From Henricia sp. BOLD:AAB3569 (Eukaryota > Echinodermata > Asteroidea > Spinulosida > Echinasteridae), in assembly GCA_037783545.1 (NCBI GenBank), contig JBBELK010000057.1:62001-126000 (forward strand): DNA of 64,000 nucleotides, in the 5' to 3' direction. A model generated the notes under the pieces. That model was given only the letters and a program-made list of their open reading frames with translations. It was not told the DNA's origin and made no database searches. Positions within the stretch are counted from its first letter, which is position 1, and every line of letters starts with the position of its first letter. Both the position numbers and the translations under genes were made by a program. This document shows, piece by piece, positions 1 through 12,724 of the stretch.

Positions 1-589
1 GGTGTCTTGTTTGCATTGCTGCCGGGTTTACGTCTGAGGAGATCAAGAAAGTCAAAATGCCTCCTGGTCTTGTCGATTTAGGATATATTCTGTTTCTCAC
101 CTTGGGGTTTCAACCTGTCATGGAAATCTCCGAGCTTGGGCGCTTTGGGACAGCTTTGTCCGTGGTGAGCCAATTCCTCGGGGCCTATTAAGTGGTATTA
201 CTCGGGCTTAGTCGAAATGTCAAAAAGCAATGAAATATCTCACCAAGAATGGTCTCAAATAACATTTTCTTTACCTTTCAAGCGGTTTTAAATCCTCCAC
301 ATTTACGACAGAGGTTTCCGGTTTTTTTTTTGTCAGAATACTGAGAACACTTACTTTAGCGAAAACAACACACCCTGACTATTCGGTTTATATGCAGTCT
401 TGGCAAGTTCTTATTTGCAATGGTTGAAGTGTCTTTGATGGGCAGAGGATTTGTCCAAAAGCATATAGCCGAAAGAACTATTTGGTGGCTGGTTTTACAA
501 AATTCCGCAAATTTTGATGGAGAAACTTGTGTTGTTCGACGTGAAACCTTCACTTATTCTCTGGATATGTGATTTTTTTTATCTGCGAG

Positions 590-1733
590 AACGCAACAGG
601 TGACAGTAAATAGGGTTCTTTCAGACCCCATTGTGACGAACACAGGGTCACCACAGGGATGTGTGATTTCACCAAGTCTATTCATATTGTATACTATTGA
701 TTGCGTTTTTAAGTATCAGTCAGTGAAAATTTTGAAATACGCAGATGACACTGTCCTTCTCAGGCTGATCCGTAAAAATAACGAGGAAGATTACAGACGA
801 TATATACAAGATTTTGGTGTTTGGTGCAAGGACAATTATCTCGAACTTAATCCTAGTAAAACGAAAGAGAGGGTATTTGACTGTGTATCGCAGGAGTAGC
901 AATTTAGCAATTTAGCACATAATTGTGCTAAATTATAAATACCTGGGTACAATTATTGACAGTAGCCTAAGCTGGACTGGAGTGAACATCTTAGAGCTCT
1001 CACAGCAAAGGGTAACCAGAGACTATATTTCATGCGTAAATTACGCTCATTTTAGGTTGATAGGGTCATACTGAGTGTTTTTTTTACACCTCGGTCATAG
1101 AGAGTGCTATCATTCATGACTGTGTAGTTTGGTATAATGGAGCCAGAAAACAGGACAAAGATAAACTCAAATGGGTTGTGAAACAAGCTTCCATGATGTT
1201 GGGTGTTACTAAAAATGCGGATGCAGTCTGCAGGGAGAGGGTTTTATGTAAGGCTTTAAAGGTGGTGGCAAATGAGCAGCATCGTCTCAATATATATTAC
1301 CGATTGCTTTGTAGTGGCAAACAATTTCAGTCGGTAAAAGCAAGAACAAACAGGTACTACAGTTCATTTGTCCCTTTTTCTGTACGCATCCTAAATAACC
1401 AGCATCGGTGCTAATATTTTTAATCTCTAAGCCAAATCAGTAATAATGCAGCTGAAATTATTATTTAAAGGGGCGCAGTTTGCGTGGGCATTTTTGATAT
1501 GGTCGCCATAAGAGTGTTGTGTGGGAGGACTTGCGCAACTGTGGGGCTTTTTTGAAAAGTCATGGGCTGTTTTCAAAATTTCTGTGTACATGTATAACGT
1601 AATTGGTGGTGGTATCTTTTTGTATTCTAATTTGTTTATTTAAATACTGGATTTAATTATTCATCGCTTTTTGTGTTGCATGTAACGAGACAAATTTCCT
1701 GGAAAGGACCAATAAATTGAAATTGAAATCGAC
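590..1733 (+). mobile_element. LINE 3' fragment (L2/CR1-like reverse transcriptase tail)
   Basis: The stretch at 600-899 translates to a reverse transcriptase core with the motifs GSPQGCVISPSLFILYT and KYADDTVLL, then LNPSKTKE, the usual order in L2/CR1/Rex-like LINEs. A second open stretch (1178-1414) matches the C-terminal segment of such LINEs, including KARTNRYYSSFVP. The 3' end carries short TTGAAA-type tandem repeats after AATAAATTGAAA (about 1710-1733), as in L2-like elements. The 5' half (endonuclease) is absent, so this is a 5'-truncated copy. The two coding stretches are separated by stops and frameshifts, so it is dead. The exact clade is inferred, not proven. Confidence 0.8.
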
Positions 1734-4700
1734 CAATTTGAATTCCCTAAACATACTTATTTAAAGCCATTATATTCTGTAGGCAGGTGAGATTTTCATC
1801 CACTCTTTTCCTAATAAGATTTTGAACTCCAAAGACACATTTCACCCAGAATATCTTTATACGGTGTGCCTCGAACTGTAAAATGGGCTTGGCGTAAAAA
1901 TCGGACCCTGCGGCAGTTCTTTCCACGGAGCAAGCCTAAAATGGATGGGACACGGCAACTACGTGGGAGTATCACGCCCGAGTATATTTATCATTTTGAA
2001 TAATTTGATGGCGGTAAATGCAACCCATTCACCTTCACAAGATGATCGGTCGATTTCGGAGAAAACCTGGTCAAAAAGGCCCATATGATGTGTGGGTGGA
2101 TACAAGTTTGTCGTTCACATGTAACACACATTGTTTTTCGTGGATGTACGAAGTTAAAGGCTAGGAGGTCGCTGCAAACTACGAAACAAATGCTTGGATA
2201 TTTTGGTCACCGTCAAATATTTTGTCATCGTGCGATGGAACAACACTCTCTATTTGTTCCGGAACATAGTTTGTCAACACTCAACCTTGTGAGAGAAATA
2301 AATAAATTAATATTGAAGGGAAACCCGTAAAAAGGGTTTTTAGGTCTGGAATCGTTGTTTGAAATAATATTGTTCCACATTGTACTTTCTTACATTGTAT
2401 ACTTTGGTTAACCATTTTTGTACAGGTGGGAGTGCATGTACAAGTATTCTAATCAACTTAATATAATCGCCTAAAGGGATGGTATGATTTGTTGTAATGG
2501 TGTGAAAATTTCGTCATTTAATGCAAATGCCTTTTGACCTGTTTTTCACCCATAATCACTGGAACTTACATATATAGGACAACCAATTAATATCTTTGTA
2601 CTAAAAATCAGCTGCAGCAATGGCCTGTTAAATTGTTTCCGTCCATAACTATTGACGCTGAGATTTTTTCTTCCTTTTAGCAGCTTCCTTATTTTCTTTC
2701 AGTGAAGGTAGAGTATTATGTCGCTTTGGTTATCTGATATTGACATTTGCTCTTCTCATTGATCATCAAATCAACTTGGTGTGCATCTCGTATAACTGAA
2801 ATTGGCTTCAATCCGGTGTTACTAATTGTGCTGCCGTTTGTTATTCGGCATCTTCAGTTCACGAGTTGACGTTTGTTTCCATCCAAGACCATGCATATTC
2901 TACTTTTTAAGCGTGCTCACGACAACCATATCTGAGCACTGCTCTCATTATGTAAGCTCGAATTTTATGTTTTACTTCAATGGGAACAGAAGTGCATTTA
3001 AATTGTTTTGGGTATTTTAATATTATGGATTAATTAAACAGCTATAATTGTTTAATTGTTTTGCAACAGAGTCAGACAAAGTACAACAGACTCGAGGTAC
3101 TGTATGTGCAGTTCGTTTGCCACAGAACAACGTAGCATCGTGCTTTTCGAAGGGATCGTTTTATGATGTAGTCTTACAATCTCAATGTTGACCAGCACGA
3201 AGGTTGTTTCATATTTCGCCCGTTTACGTACATGCCCATTTTCAAACAATCGCGTTTCCCCCAAAATGATAGCGAACATTTTTCTACAAAATATAACAAC
3301 CTATACTCGTCGCAGTGACTTCACAGGTTTTCTTCTATAATTTTACACAAATCAAGTGAACAAAGATGTTGTGTATGTAATACACGACCTTGCGCGGGGT
3401 ATATATGATAACAAGGTCGCTGCTTCATATATTGTCACCTGAAATAACCGTCCTCCAATTTATTTACGCATAACTTCAGTCTGAGCAGAACAGCCTCTTG
3501 TAAACGGGTTTGCTGTGTTATATAAAATTGTGAAACACGTTTAAATTTAACAACTTTTGACGTGGGGGTGTTGCATGCCCATTACGCGTCCGCTGTCGCC
3601 ACGGAACCCCAATTCTTTCCGAAGTGTATTTACTTATGATATGCTGTGATAGATCCTTTATTGGATTTGGGAACTATGGCAATATTGTTATACAGCGGAA
3701 ATTGTGCCGCTTAAAAAGAGGGAGAGTGTGGGACATAACATTTGCCAAGTAGGAGCAACGCAAACAAACGCCGTGAATACGACGCGCCGAGCGAGAGAGT
3801 ACATGTATATGTTATACATATTATGGGCGTTTTGCGCCAGCAAGCGAGATGCATTAATTCGGCGTATGGAAATGGAACATGTACAATGTATGCCAACCGA
3901 CCGGCGTTATATCTTTACTTTGTAACGCTCAATTGACATCCCTGTAAAAGCCGAAACGGCTATAGGGGGAGATGACCACGTCTAGTGGGGGTTTGGATTA
4001 CCAGACTGCTTGGATTTGTTGCTTCAAAAACCTGATTCAAGGAGCACGCAAATACCCACTTAGGAGGTTAAGTGATGATGCCAGGAGTGGCTTGCGTTTG
4101 ACAAATCGTGGAAATACACCTTTTGCAGCTTCCTTTCTATGCAGAAAGGCAAATACAGGGAATATTATGCAAATGCATATCATGCAAATACAGGGAAAAT
4201 AGGTTATCGATAAGTGGGTTCTTGATTGACGATGTTAAACGATTCAAGAACTCACAGACATTATAGTAGACTCTACAAAACTAGAAGAATTTACATCTGT
4301 GAATTTATTTTACAGTTTACACAAATAAATGGATCCCATGGTCAGACAAATGTAGATCTACATTCTCAATGGAAAACCCAAGGAAAAAAACCTCTCCTCT
4401 GCAGTATATTATCCACTTTGGGAAAAAAACTGACACGAAATTCGCCACTTGAGACCGCATGCACTAAGTCTATGGAGCATGACATAAAAATCCTACGTGT
4501 TTTCAAAGAAAAACTTGATATGTTCTCATTGCTAAAATCTCATTTCCTAACCAATTTACACTTTCTGGAGCATTATCATGTCATATTACGAAGAATTAGT
4601 GGCGAGGGTAACGGTATTTATATCTCCACTTGATTAAGTTGATGCATTTATCACGATTTAGGCTTCGGAAGGTGTATTTAAAATATGCCGGTCATGTACG

Positions 4701-5980
4701 CACGGTCGGCAAAACGATAGTCGCTCGCTGTTGAACGTGCGTTCTGTAACAGTAAAACTCGCCAATTTATGACGATGTCCCGTCAAATGAATAAACAATC
4801 AACGGCGATATTAATTTTATCAGATTGTGGCAAGATTTACCAGCTGCATGTCATATTTCCCCTATTTCAAGTCAAGTTTGCTGTATAGTGTATACGTCTC
4901 CCTTCGTTCGGGTTCAATCGGCTACTTCAAACCAGTCTTATAACCCGAAATCGTTACTACTTTTCTTAAATTTATCATGCACAGTTTGTAAACGTCCATT
5001 TCAAGTCAAACAAGACGTTCTAACTCGTTATTTTGACGAAATTTCATGGCAAGTACATGTTTCAACATGTTCATTTCAACATCTAATTTCTGATGGTCCA
5101 GCTTACAAATGCATAGAGTAATGTGCGAGGTATTCCAGGTACCGTACAGACTTTCGCGCCCGCTAACATGTGGGTGGAAGAACTCTTCTATTCTCACCGA
5201 GCGACTTCACAGCATGTTGACCGTAGGGTCATTCCGTGTCAAAACAGCCAATGTTGAGATTTCTCGTATATGACACAGATTTTGCTGAATCTTTGTTTAA
5301 AAACACCTTAGGTTACCAAATGAAGGAATCCCAAGTTTTAGCTCAATATCTTCAATGGTTTTTGCAAGCTGCCCTCTTGAAATTTGAGTGCCAGGACCCT
5401 TTTGGATAAGTGAATTGCTCAATGCAGTTCGTAGCATCTTTGAAGTTCCATAATTTATTTTCTACTAGTGATGAGGAGCTAAAATTTGGTTTTCTTCTAG
5501 ACTACTGACCAGATTGCAAGATTATGCAGTCTGAATCATCAAGTTGCATTATTTGAGGGAGAGGTGGACCCCCAAAAATCCTAATTTATGTACAGGCGCT
5601 GACTAATTTTCACTTTTCGGAGGTCCCAGGTCTGAATTATTTTTTTCAGGTTGGAATGTAGTTTTTCTTGGTATTTGGGTGCTTTTCCATCACCAGAATG
5701 GTTTTCAGGGTTTCAGTGCCCATGGTGGGGAAATTGTGGGGATTTGAAAACCACATCAGACCAAAAATACCCTTTCCGACCCCCACATTCAGACTTCCAG
5801 ATGACCATGTGGGCACTTCATGACAATGATGAGATTCTTACAAGACAAACATAGTACACATTCATTTATACATAAAATAAGCATTGGTTTAGACAAATGG
5901 AAACAAAAGAGGGACAAAGGGAAGGAAGAGGGGGAACAAAAGCGGTACCCTTAAGTGTGTAGAAACACGGTTGTATGCGT
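1734..5980. other. No recognisable gene
   Basis: AT-rich unique-looking DNA. All open stretches are short and look random. A block at 5222-5850 beginning GGGTCATTCCGTGTCAAAAC has the feel of a dispersed repeat, but I cannot place it in a family. Nothing else is supported. Confidence 0.5.
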
Positions 5981-5984
5981 AAGG

Positions 5985-8900
5985 ATGTGGGATGTGTGTG
6001 CCTCGAGAAAGTCGCCTGCCAAGGCGCGTAGACCTCCGCTACAACAATATACCGTAAGGAACCCATGCAGCAAGTGGCCCTGGATATACTGAATCCTCTC
6101 TCTGAAACTAGCCGAGTAAACAGATATCTCCTAGTTTTTAGGGACTACTATTCAGCGGGTGTGTAGAAGCGTACCCAATCCCTGATGAAAAAGCCGAATC
6201 GGTGGCCAAATGCACTCCGACCAGGGGCGCAATTTCGAATCACTGGTCTTTTCGGAGATGTGCGAGCTTCTAGGGATTCGAAAGACACGCACAACGCCGT
6301 ATAATCCCAAACCTGATTGGATGATAGAAAGATTCAACAGGACATTGTTAGGGATGGTCTCGGTGGTGATAGAACCCCACCGCCGTCAGCGAGACTGGAA
6401 CGAAAATGTGGTATAAAACATCCGCATATAGAGCCACACCGCATGATTCGACCGGGGAATTTTCGTACTACTAGACTTGACAATGCAAGTTAGTGGCCAA
6501 GATAGTGGAAGAGAGGAGACAGATTATGCTCATAATTTGCGAGAAGCAATGGTGTTCGCCCACGAGCGGACGAAAGAGCACCTAGGAGCCAGAACTAAAA
6601 GACAGAAAAGGTGCTTCGACAAGAAGACGATGTTAACAACGCTGGCGGCTGGACAGTTTGTTTGGCTACATAATCCCAGCAAATAGAAGGGCCTATCGCC
6701 TAAGCTCCAAAAGCGTTGGGAAGGACCCTACATGATTTTGGACAAGTTATCTTATTTCACCCATAGACGTCAGAGAAAACCGGGTGGCAAAAAGAAGGTC
6801 GTTTGTTTTGACCGACTTAAACTCCATAATGTTCGACATCGCGGATGGAGCAAATAGATATGGAAGGTGAACGCGACGAGCAGCACCAAGACAATTGGTG
6901 GATTAGGCCACCTACGGTAGTGCATGCTCCGGCGACACCTGCCGACGATGTTTTGGTTAACACAGAAATCAACTGCGAAAACTTGACGAGACCGTCTGAA
7001 CAGGATTAGCCTAAGGCAGAGGCGGCGCAGAGTGCATATAATCTAGAGCAGGGTGCGGCGCCTGCGCAAAATGTGAAGCGAAATCCCCAAAGGAACCGAC
7101 GTAAGCCTAGCCGGTATCTTTAGGCAGATGTGGGGCGAGTGACACCTACGTACAGGGAGATGGGGAAAGACGAAGAGAAGTCTTCGAGACTCCGAGGGAG
7201 AAGGCAGATATATGTATTTTTGTAAATTCAGGACACATTCTTTAAATACTTTCCATCTCAAAGAGTGTGTACATAAAGTACAATTCATACAAAATGGTTT
7301 AAAAGCTATTTTAATTATTTTTGTACGAAAAATAACACATATCAGGTGTAACGGGGGACACCAAATGTCACACTTTTGGACCCCTAATTTATAAAAAGAC
7401 CCACATGCAACATCCGAATATAGAGCCACACCGCATGATTCGACCGGGGAATTTTCGTACTACTAGACTTGACAATGCAAGTTAGTGGCCAAGATAGTGG
7501 AAGAGAGGAGACAGATTATGCTCATAATTTGCGAGAAGCAATGGAGTTCGCCCACGAGCGGACGAAAGAGCACCTAGGAGCCAGAACTAAAAGACAGAAA
7601 AGGTGCTTCGACAAGAAGACGATGTTAACAACGCTGGCGGCTGGACAGTTTGTTTGGCTACATAATCCCAGCAAATAGAAGGGCCTATCGCCTAAGCTCC
7701 AAAAGCGTTGGGAAGGACCATATATGATTTTGGACAAGTTATGTGATTTCACCCATAGACGTCAGAGAAAACCGGGTGGCATAAAGAAGGTCGTTCGTTT
7801 TGACCGACTTAAACTCCATAAGCGTTCGAAATCGCGGATGGAGCCAATAGATATGGAAGGTGAACGCGACGAGCAGCACCAAGACAATTGGTGGATTAGG
7901 CCACCTACGGTAGTGCATGCTCCGGCGACACCTGCCGACGATGTTTTGGTTAACACAGAAATCAACTGCGAAAACTTGACGAGACCGTCTGAACAGGATT
8001 AGCCTAAGGCAGAGGCGGCGCAGACTGCATATAATCTAGAGCAGGGTGCGGCGCCTGCGCAAAATGTGAAGCGAAATCCCCAAACTAAGGAACCGCCGTA
8101 AGCCTAGCCGGTATCTTTAGGCAGATGTGGGGCGAGTGACACCTACTTCATACAATTCAATGAAATTTCACTGTGTTTGAATGTAATATACCGACAGGGA
8201 GATGGGGAAAGACGAAGAGAAGTCTTCGAGACTCCGAGGGAGAAGGCAGATATATGTGTCTAAGTTGCGGGGGAAGATATTTGCACCACCGCAGCCGAGT
8301 GCGGCACCTAGCAGGCGAACACGGACTGAGGATTTATCACCGGTGTCGTCGTTGCAGCCACAAGAACAACAGACGGGACATCTAGCGGTACCATTACCTG
8401 GACTGTCATCCGGACCATTTTCGATGAAGTGGCTGACATCCAGGGTGAGAGAGAAAACGATGAGCGTGGTGATATTCCATAACCATAAGACCGAAGGCAA
8501 CATGCGCCGCCAAAGAAGTAGCTCTTCCAATAAGCTGAAGGGAGCCAGCAAGTCCAGACTCCATTCCGCGAACGGAAAACAAGAGGGGGCGGAGAAAAGC
8601 AACGAATCCTCAAAGAGCGACCGGCGAAGAAGCCTACTCTCCAAGTAGAATCTACGATGTCACGTGCGCCTGAGGATACACCGACTGAGTCTACAGGAGA
8701 CAACCCTAAGGAGGTGTCCGCGCAGCCAATGGCACGTGCTAAGGCAACGGCCTTGGTGGACGCGCATACACAAAAGCCCCCGGATGTAGGCGCGTGGGAG
8801 GAAGTCGGTAGTCCGCTTTCACTAACTTCTGAAGACATGGAAGAGATTGCCGAAATCCAGTCGTCGCCTACCGCTTTGTCGCTGTGGGAACCTGAAGAGA

Positions 8901-9850
8901 CTTACGTCGACCAGCCGACGGTACCAAAGAGTCGTGGGAAACCGATTAGCATGATAAGCCTTGTCAATCAGAGTCTACCGAATACAGGAAGTACCGTTGA
9001 GGATCGACAGATCAATCCAAAACCGGTACCCCTGCTGAGTCTAACAAAGTTGATGCCTGGGAAACCAGTGAGGGTCAAGGAGAGGTGTCAGACAAACCTG
9101 TTTATAGAGGGCTCAAAGCTGTTACGTAAAGAGACAACGTGGTCTACTTACGGCAAATATCAAAATGACCGAGCGCCTGAGACAAGAATCCGTCGACTCA
9201 TCCGGTGTGAAGACACCAAGGACGAATGCGTGGGACCAGCACTTCATAATGAGGATCTACATCATCAGGTTATGGTGGGGAAGGTCACCAAGGTGACGAA
9301 AACTTCGCCAAGAGTGTTGTATCAAGATGAGCAAAAGGATATGAAAGATAAACCAGACGTGTTTATTACCTTTCTTGCCGGGATCGAAGCAGATAAATAA
9401 CGGACTCTAAAATAAACACCTATATTTGTACTAAAACGCCTTGCTAGGATAGACAGAAGGCGACAATTTTCAGTGAGTTAAGATGTTATATCATGTAATC
9501 TTTGTTATAACCTCGTTTTTGTAAGGATTCAACAGTTTATCTAAAGCGTCTAACTTTATATCGTTATGTAAGAGCTTTATTTAAGAGTTGTTCATTTATA
9601 AAGAACCTTTATCTTTTTGACTTGAAGTTTCTTGTTTTATACAGAAGATGATTAGTGTACACCTTGTAATGCGCAAACTGCTTTGCTTTATATTTATTTT
9701 GTAAGTTATATCGGTGCAGGACGGACCGAAACTTAGGGCGCGGCTTGTAGCGCAATTGGCAGTTTGCGACGTGGTGGCGGAGAGCCGCCGTAGTTTGTAT
9801 ATAGACTTATACCTAGACGTCAGCCGTGGGCTAAATACCGCGGTGTTATT
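5985..9850 (+). mobile_element. Broken Ty3/Gypsy LTR retrotransposon (fossil)
   Basis: Parts seen in order: the integrase zinc-finger/core region (about 5985-6415, with HSDQGRNFES and ERFNRTL), the integrase C-terminal region (6477-6990), a second near-identical copy of that C-terminal region (7409-8260), and a further open reading frame of unknown role downstream of pol (8202-9400). Gag, protease and reverse transcriptase are missing. The last 430 bp may be LTR-derived. The element is clearly broken, with several breaks. The two internal copies are still very similar, so the internal duplication is recent relative to the loss of the 5' half. Confidence 0.85.
6419..8262 (+). repeat. Direct duplication inside the Gypsy fossil
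   Basis: The segment 6419-7212 recurs at 7409-8262 in the same orientation with only scattered differences. A 196-bp AT-rich spacer (7213-7408) unlike either copy lies between them, and the second copy holds an extra AT-rich block of about 50 bp (8144-8193). Confidence 0.85.
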
Positions 9851-9910
9851 TTGGCACCCGACTTCCACGCACTAGTATATGAGACCGGCGTAGCTCACAC
9901 GCGGGCAGTA

Positions 9911-10190
9911 GGGGCGGTCGGGTTGGCGTACGGGTTCTTTCCTCTCCTTTCACCTCTGGCGTCCCGGGTTCGAATCCGGGGCGTGTATGTGGATTGGGTT
10001 TGCAGTCCCTACTTGTCCGCGTGGGTTTTCCCCTGGGGCATTTTTCTGGGGGTTTTCCACCAACTTCTAAAACTGCAACTCCTTCTTCGTCATCTCAAGT
10101 TGATAATATAGTATAGTTAAAGCTAAAACCGTATAGTTGATGGCTTAAAGGGCCTTAGTTGCCGAAGATGCCATAAAATATACAACAACA
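9911..10190 (+). mobile_element. tRNA-derived SINE, full-length copy 1
   Basis: The head resembles a tRNA gene: an A-box-like TTGGCGTACGGG and a B box GGTTCGAATCC (about 9967-9977). The body contains GTGGGTTTTCCCCTGGGGCA and GGGGGTTTTCCACC, similar in style to the Nin-type central domains of invertebrate SINEs (inference). The tail ends in an ACAACAACA repeat. The same sequence occurs at 10204-10345, 44745-45029 and 54814-55061. A 13-bp direct repeat ACACGCGGGCAGT flanks this copy (9897-9909 and 10191-10203), fitting a target-site duplication. RNA polymerase III transcription by LINE machinery is the family norm. Confidence 0.85.
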
Positions 10191-10203
10191 ACACGCGGGC
10201 AGT

Positions 10204-10345
10204 TGTCGGGTTGGCGTAGTGGTTCTTTCCTCGCCTTTCACCTCTCGTGTATGTGGATTGGGTTTCCCCCGGGGGATTTCTGTGGGGGTTTCCTCCAAAA
10301 ACTGCAACTCCTTATTCGTCATCTCAAGTTGACAATAATGTAACG
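10204..10345 (+). mobile_element. tRNA-derived SINE, copy 2 (internally deleted, truncated)
   Basis: Starts TGTCGGGTTGGCGTAGTGG, which fits the A box consensus better than copy 1. It then lacks the B-box segment and the 3' tail after GTCATCTCAAGTTGA. It abuts copy 1 directly, separated only by the 13-bp repeat, so copy 1 probably landed at its 5' edge. Confidence 0.75.
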
Positions 10346-10987
10346 TGCAGGGGCGCCCAGTGGAATAGCGCCACCAGGCGATAGAAGTATCGGAGGGCCC
10401 GTGCATAATTACGCATGCGCGTAGTGGACGTACAAAGTCCTGTTTCTACGGCGTGCTATGCTAACCATGGCTGTAATGTTGTATAGGTCTGAACACCTCC
10501 GGGCTGCAAGCATTTTTTTGGGCGGGCTCTCTTGGGGTAAGTTCGGAATCTCTAGAAGCGACCCTTGGGTCCTAGGTTGAATCTTGAGACATATCCTGGG
10601 GGCGAAGACCGTTAAGGCCTATTCACACTGAAGAGCGGTAACGGAAAGCGGCAACGGAAAGCGGCTTGCCGCGCGGTATTACCCGTTCATACAGAGCGCG
10701 GAACCCGTGCGGTATATGCAAATTACTCCCGTGAAACAATGGCGTCCCACGTAAAAAATCGCCGGTGCGTTGACGAAGCTCTGTTACTTCTGATATTGGC
10801 GAGAAGGTTACGTGCCAAAGAAAAGAAAAGGCGAAGAATTTGTGTTCATGAAATCCTTCAGAAAAGGGCATAGGCCTATATATGTACATGTGGTACGGTA
10901 CGACTGTGCACGTGCAACGTTACTACACGTACAAAGCGAGGCATGATGTGGTACTGCAAATGATCCCAAATCCTTGTTGTTTTTTAC

Positions 10988-11105
10988 CTGGCATGTCCAC
11001 TCTCACACTAACAGCCTCCCAGATGTCTTGTTTTTTAATAGCATCTTTGTAAGCTTCCAAACTCGTGTCATATAACTGTGGATATTTCTGAACTTCCAGG
11101 ATCAA
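10988..11105 (-). CDS. MADF-domain exon of Harbinger accessory protein (fragment)
   Basis: The minus strand reads LILEVQKYPQLYDTSLEAY followed by KDAIKKQDIWEAVSVRVDMP, matching the first half of the MADF (Myb/SANT-like) DNA-binding domain: an aliphatic-rich first helix, YP-LYD, K-D and W--VS. Such proteins accompany PIF/Harbinger transposases and help bind the TIRs and import the transposase into the nucleus. Frame coherence ends at CCAG|GTAAAA (10988/10987), a good splice donor, so this is probably a coding exon followed by an intron. The remaining exons are absent from this deleted copy. An in-frame stop lies upstream in the palindrome at 11130-11165, so the true start is not resolved. The domain call is strong, function in this copy unlikely. 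Confidence 0.7.
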
Positions 11106-11129
11106 ACTCTCGGTGCTGTTGCTTGCGTA

Positions 11130-11165
11130 TAAAAAAATGGCGTCCTATAGGACGCCATTTTTTTA
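11130..11165. repeat. Perfect 36-bp palindrome
   Basis: Reads TAAAAAAATGGCGTCC followed by TATAGGACGCCATTTTTTTA and equals its own reverse complement. It lies in the Harbinger element just upstream of the MADF exon, where both strands carry AAAATGGCGTCC. Confidence 0.9.
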
Positions 11166-11835
11166 CAGCTGGACTCGGCCAGTGCGTGACGTCATACCCA
11201 ACGCGAACGCTGATTGGCCACGACGCACAGTCTCAGCGCGGTATTGTTGAAAAAAATCGCTCTGGTTTCTAAACGCCGCGGTTTACCGTCCAACCGCGCG
11301 GTGTTCCTGCTCTCAATGTGAATGGTCCAATAGAAAACCACGTAGTCTATATTTTTTTACCGCGCGGAATCCCGTTACCGCTCTCCAGTGTAAACGGGCC
11401 TTTAGGTTTACGCAATTGGCGTCTCTGTTTGTGGAACGCATGAAGCGATAGTAGCCTTTGGTGAAATCGCAAGTATAGTCTAACCGCGAAGGAAAATCCA
11501 GGAAGTTTTCCTTTCTTGGGTGCGCGGCTCACTACGGAGAGCCGTGATTTCATTACAGTAAGGTGTCTGGTGCCATTGCCGAAAGTGGATCGTGAGAGGT
11601 CCTCAACATACATCGTGGGAAAGGAAGCTGTTGTCCACGCACTACCAAGCAGCGCACTAGCATCGTCACGTGGGGGGTATATTTACTCCCAAACGTACTC
11701 GTCTCTAGCCGCTCAGAGCGGGAATCGTCGTATGCAGTTTTCATTAAAAATGAAAGATTTTTCTCCTGTTTAAACAAATTCACATCATGATGCGAACCAG
11801 ATAAACGCCATTTCCTTTCAAGTTTCCTTCTCTCA

Positions 11836-11985
11836 CACGTTTTTGGTAGAATCGTGACGATGTGAGAATTCGGACATACTTTTTCCGATGGTCACTCCAT
11901 TGGTTGTACATACTTTTCTGGTAGAATCGTAACGCTATTGGATTTCGGACATACTTTTTATGATGGTCACTCCATAGGTGTGTGC
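11836..11985. repeat. Two-unit tandem repeat (~73 bp)
   Basis: Two diverged units share GGTAGAATCGT, TTCGGACATACTTTTT and ATGGTCACTCCAT. Confidence 0.7.
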
Positions 11986-12029
11986 ACAGTTTTAAGTCAG
12001 CAATAGAGTTCTGTAGGTCATTGGTCAGT

Positions 12030-12520
12030 CCATTGACCGAAATTTTTAAGTTGCCAATTTGTTTAGGTAGTGGTCAGTAGTCAGCATTGGCCAACATTTT
12101 TTACTTTGTCCAAATGGACTTTGGGTGGTATTTTTGGAATCTACGTTCAATGGCGAGCTAACAAATACCAACATCGACAAAACTGACCAGTGGTCAATTT
12201 TGGCCGATATTTTAAACCTTGTCGAAACTGACCAATGTTGGTAATTTTGGAATCTACGTTGTAAGGCGAAATGAATGGTACCCTACGTAATTGGTCAAAT
12301 AGTCAGTTTTGGCCCAATATCCGGACATTGTTAAAACTGACCATTGATAGTATTTTTGGAATGTACGTTTAAAGGCGAGTTCAAAAATACCAAAAACCAA
12401 CAAAAGTGACCAGTAGTCAGTTGTGGACATCGTCGAAACTGACCATTGATGGTATTTTTGGAATCTACATTGAAAGGCAAATTGGCCAATTTCCGGACAT
12501 CGTCAAAGGTCACTTTAGAG
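12030..12520. repeat. Diverged minisatellite, period ~102-113 bp
   Basis: GGAATCTACGTT-like words recur at 12136, 12249, 12358 and 12460, each preceded by an AAACTGACCA-like segment and a GTATTTTTGG-like segment. At least four units, well diverged and so old. Confidence 0.75.
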
Positions 12521-12724
12521 GGTATTTTCGATGTCACTGGAGCAGTGCGAGTTTTAAAAAAACTAGCTTTCGACGAAAAAAGTTTGGGTCATTTCGCCTA
12601 AAAGTTTACAAGTGTCGAATGTTGACGTCATTAGGCATATGTTCCAACATATGTTTTGACACGTGCTGATCACGATAGGATAGGTCTTGAAGTAAGGGTT
12701 GGAGGTTAGGGGTTGGGGTTAGGG

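Larger units (their letters stand above)
10615..11401 (-). mobile_element. PIF/Harbinger DNA transposon, internally deleted
   Basis: TIRs of about 30 bp: the left end begins AGGCCTATTCACACTG and the right end, reverse complemented, AGGCCCGTTTACACTG; both continue AGAGCGGTAACGG. The element is flanked by TTA on both sides (10612-10614, 11402-11404), the 3-bp target duplication typical of PIF/Harbinger. It is 787 bp and lacks the DDE transposase, but keeps an exon of the accessory MADF/Myb-like protein on the minus strand. It would depend on a complete relative for mobility. Confidence 0.8.

Noticed and set aside
3-191. 63-codon open frame at the left edge that could be a last exon
   Set aside because: The length is only mildly unusual, no domain is recognisable and the upstream sequence is outside the window.
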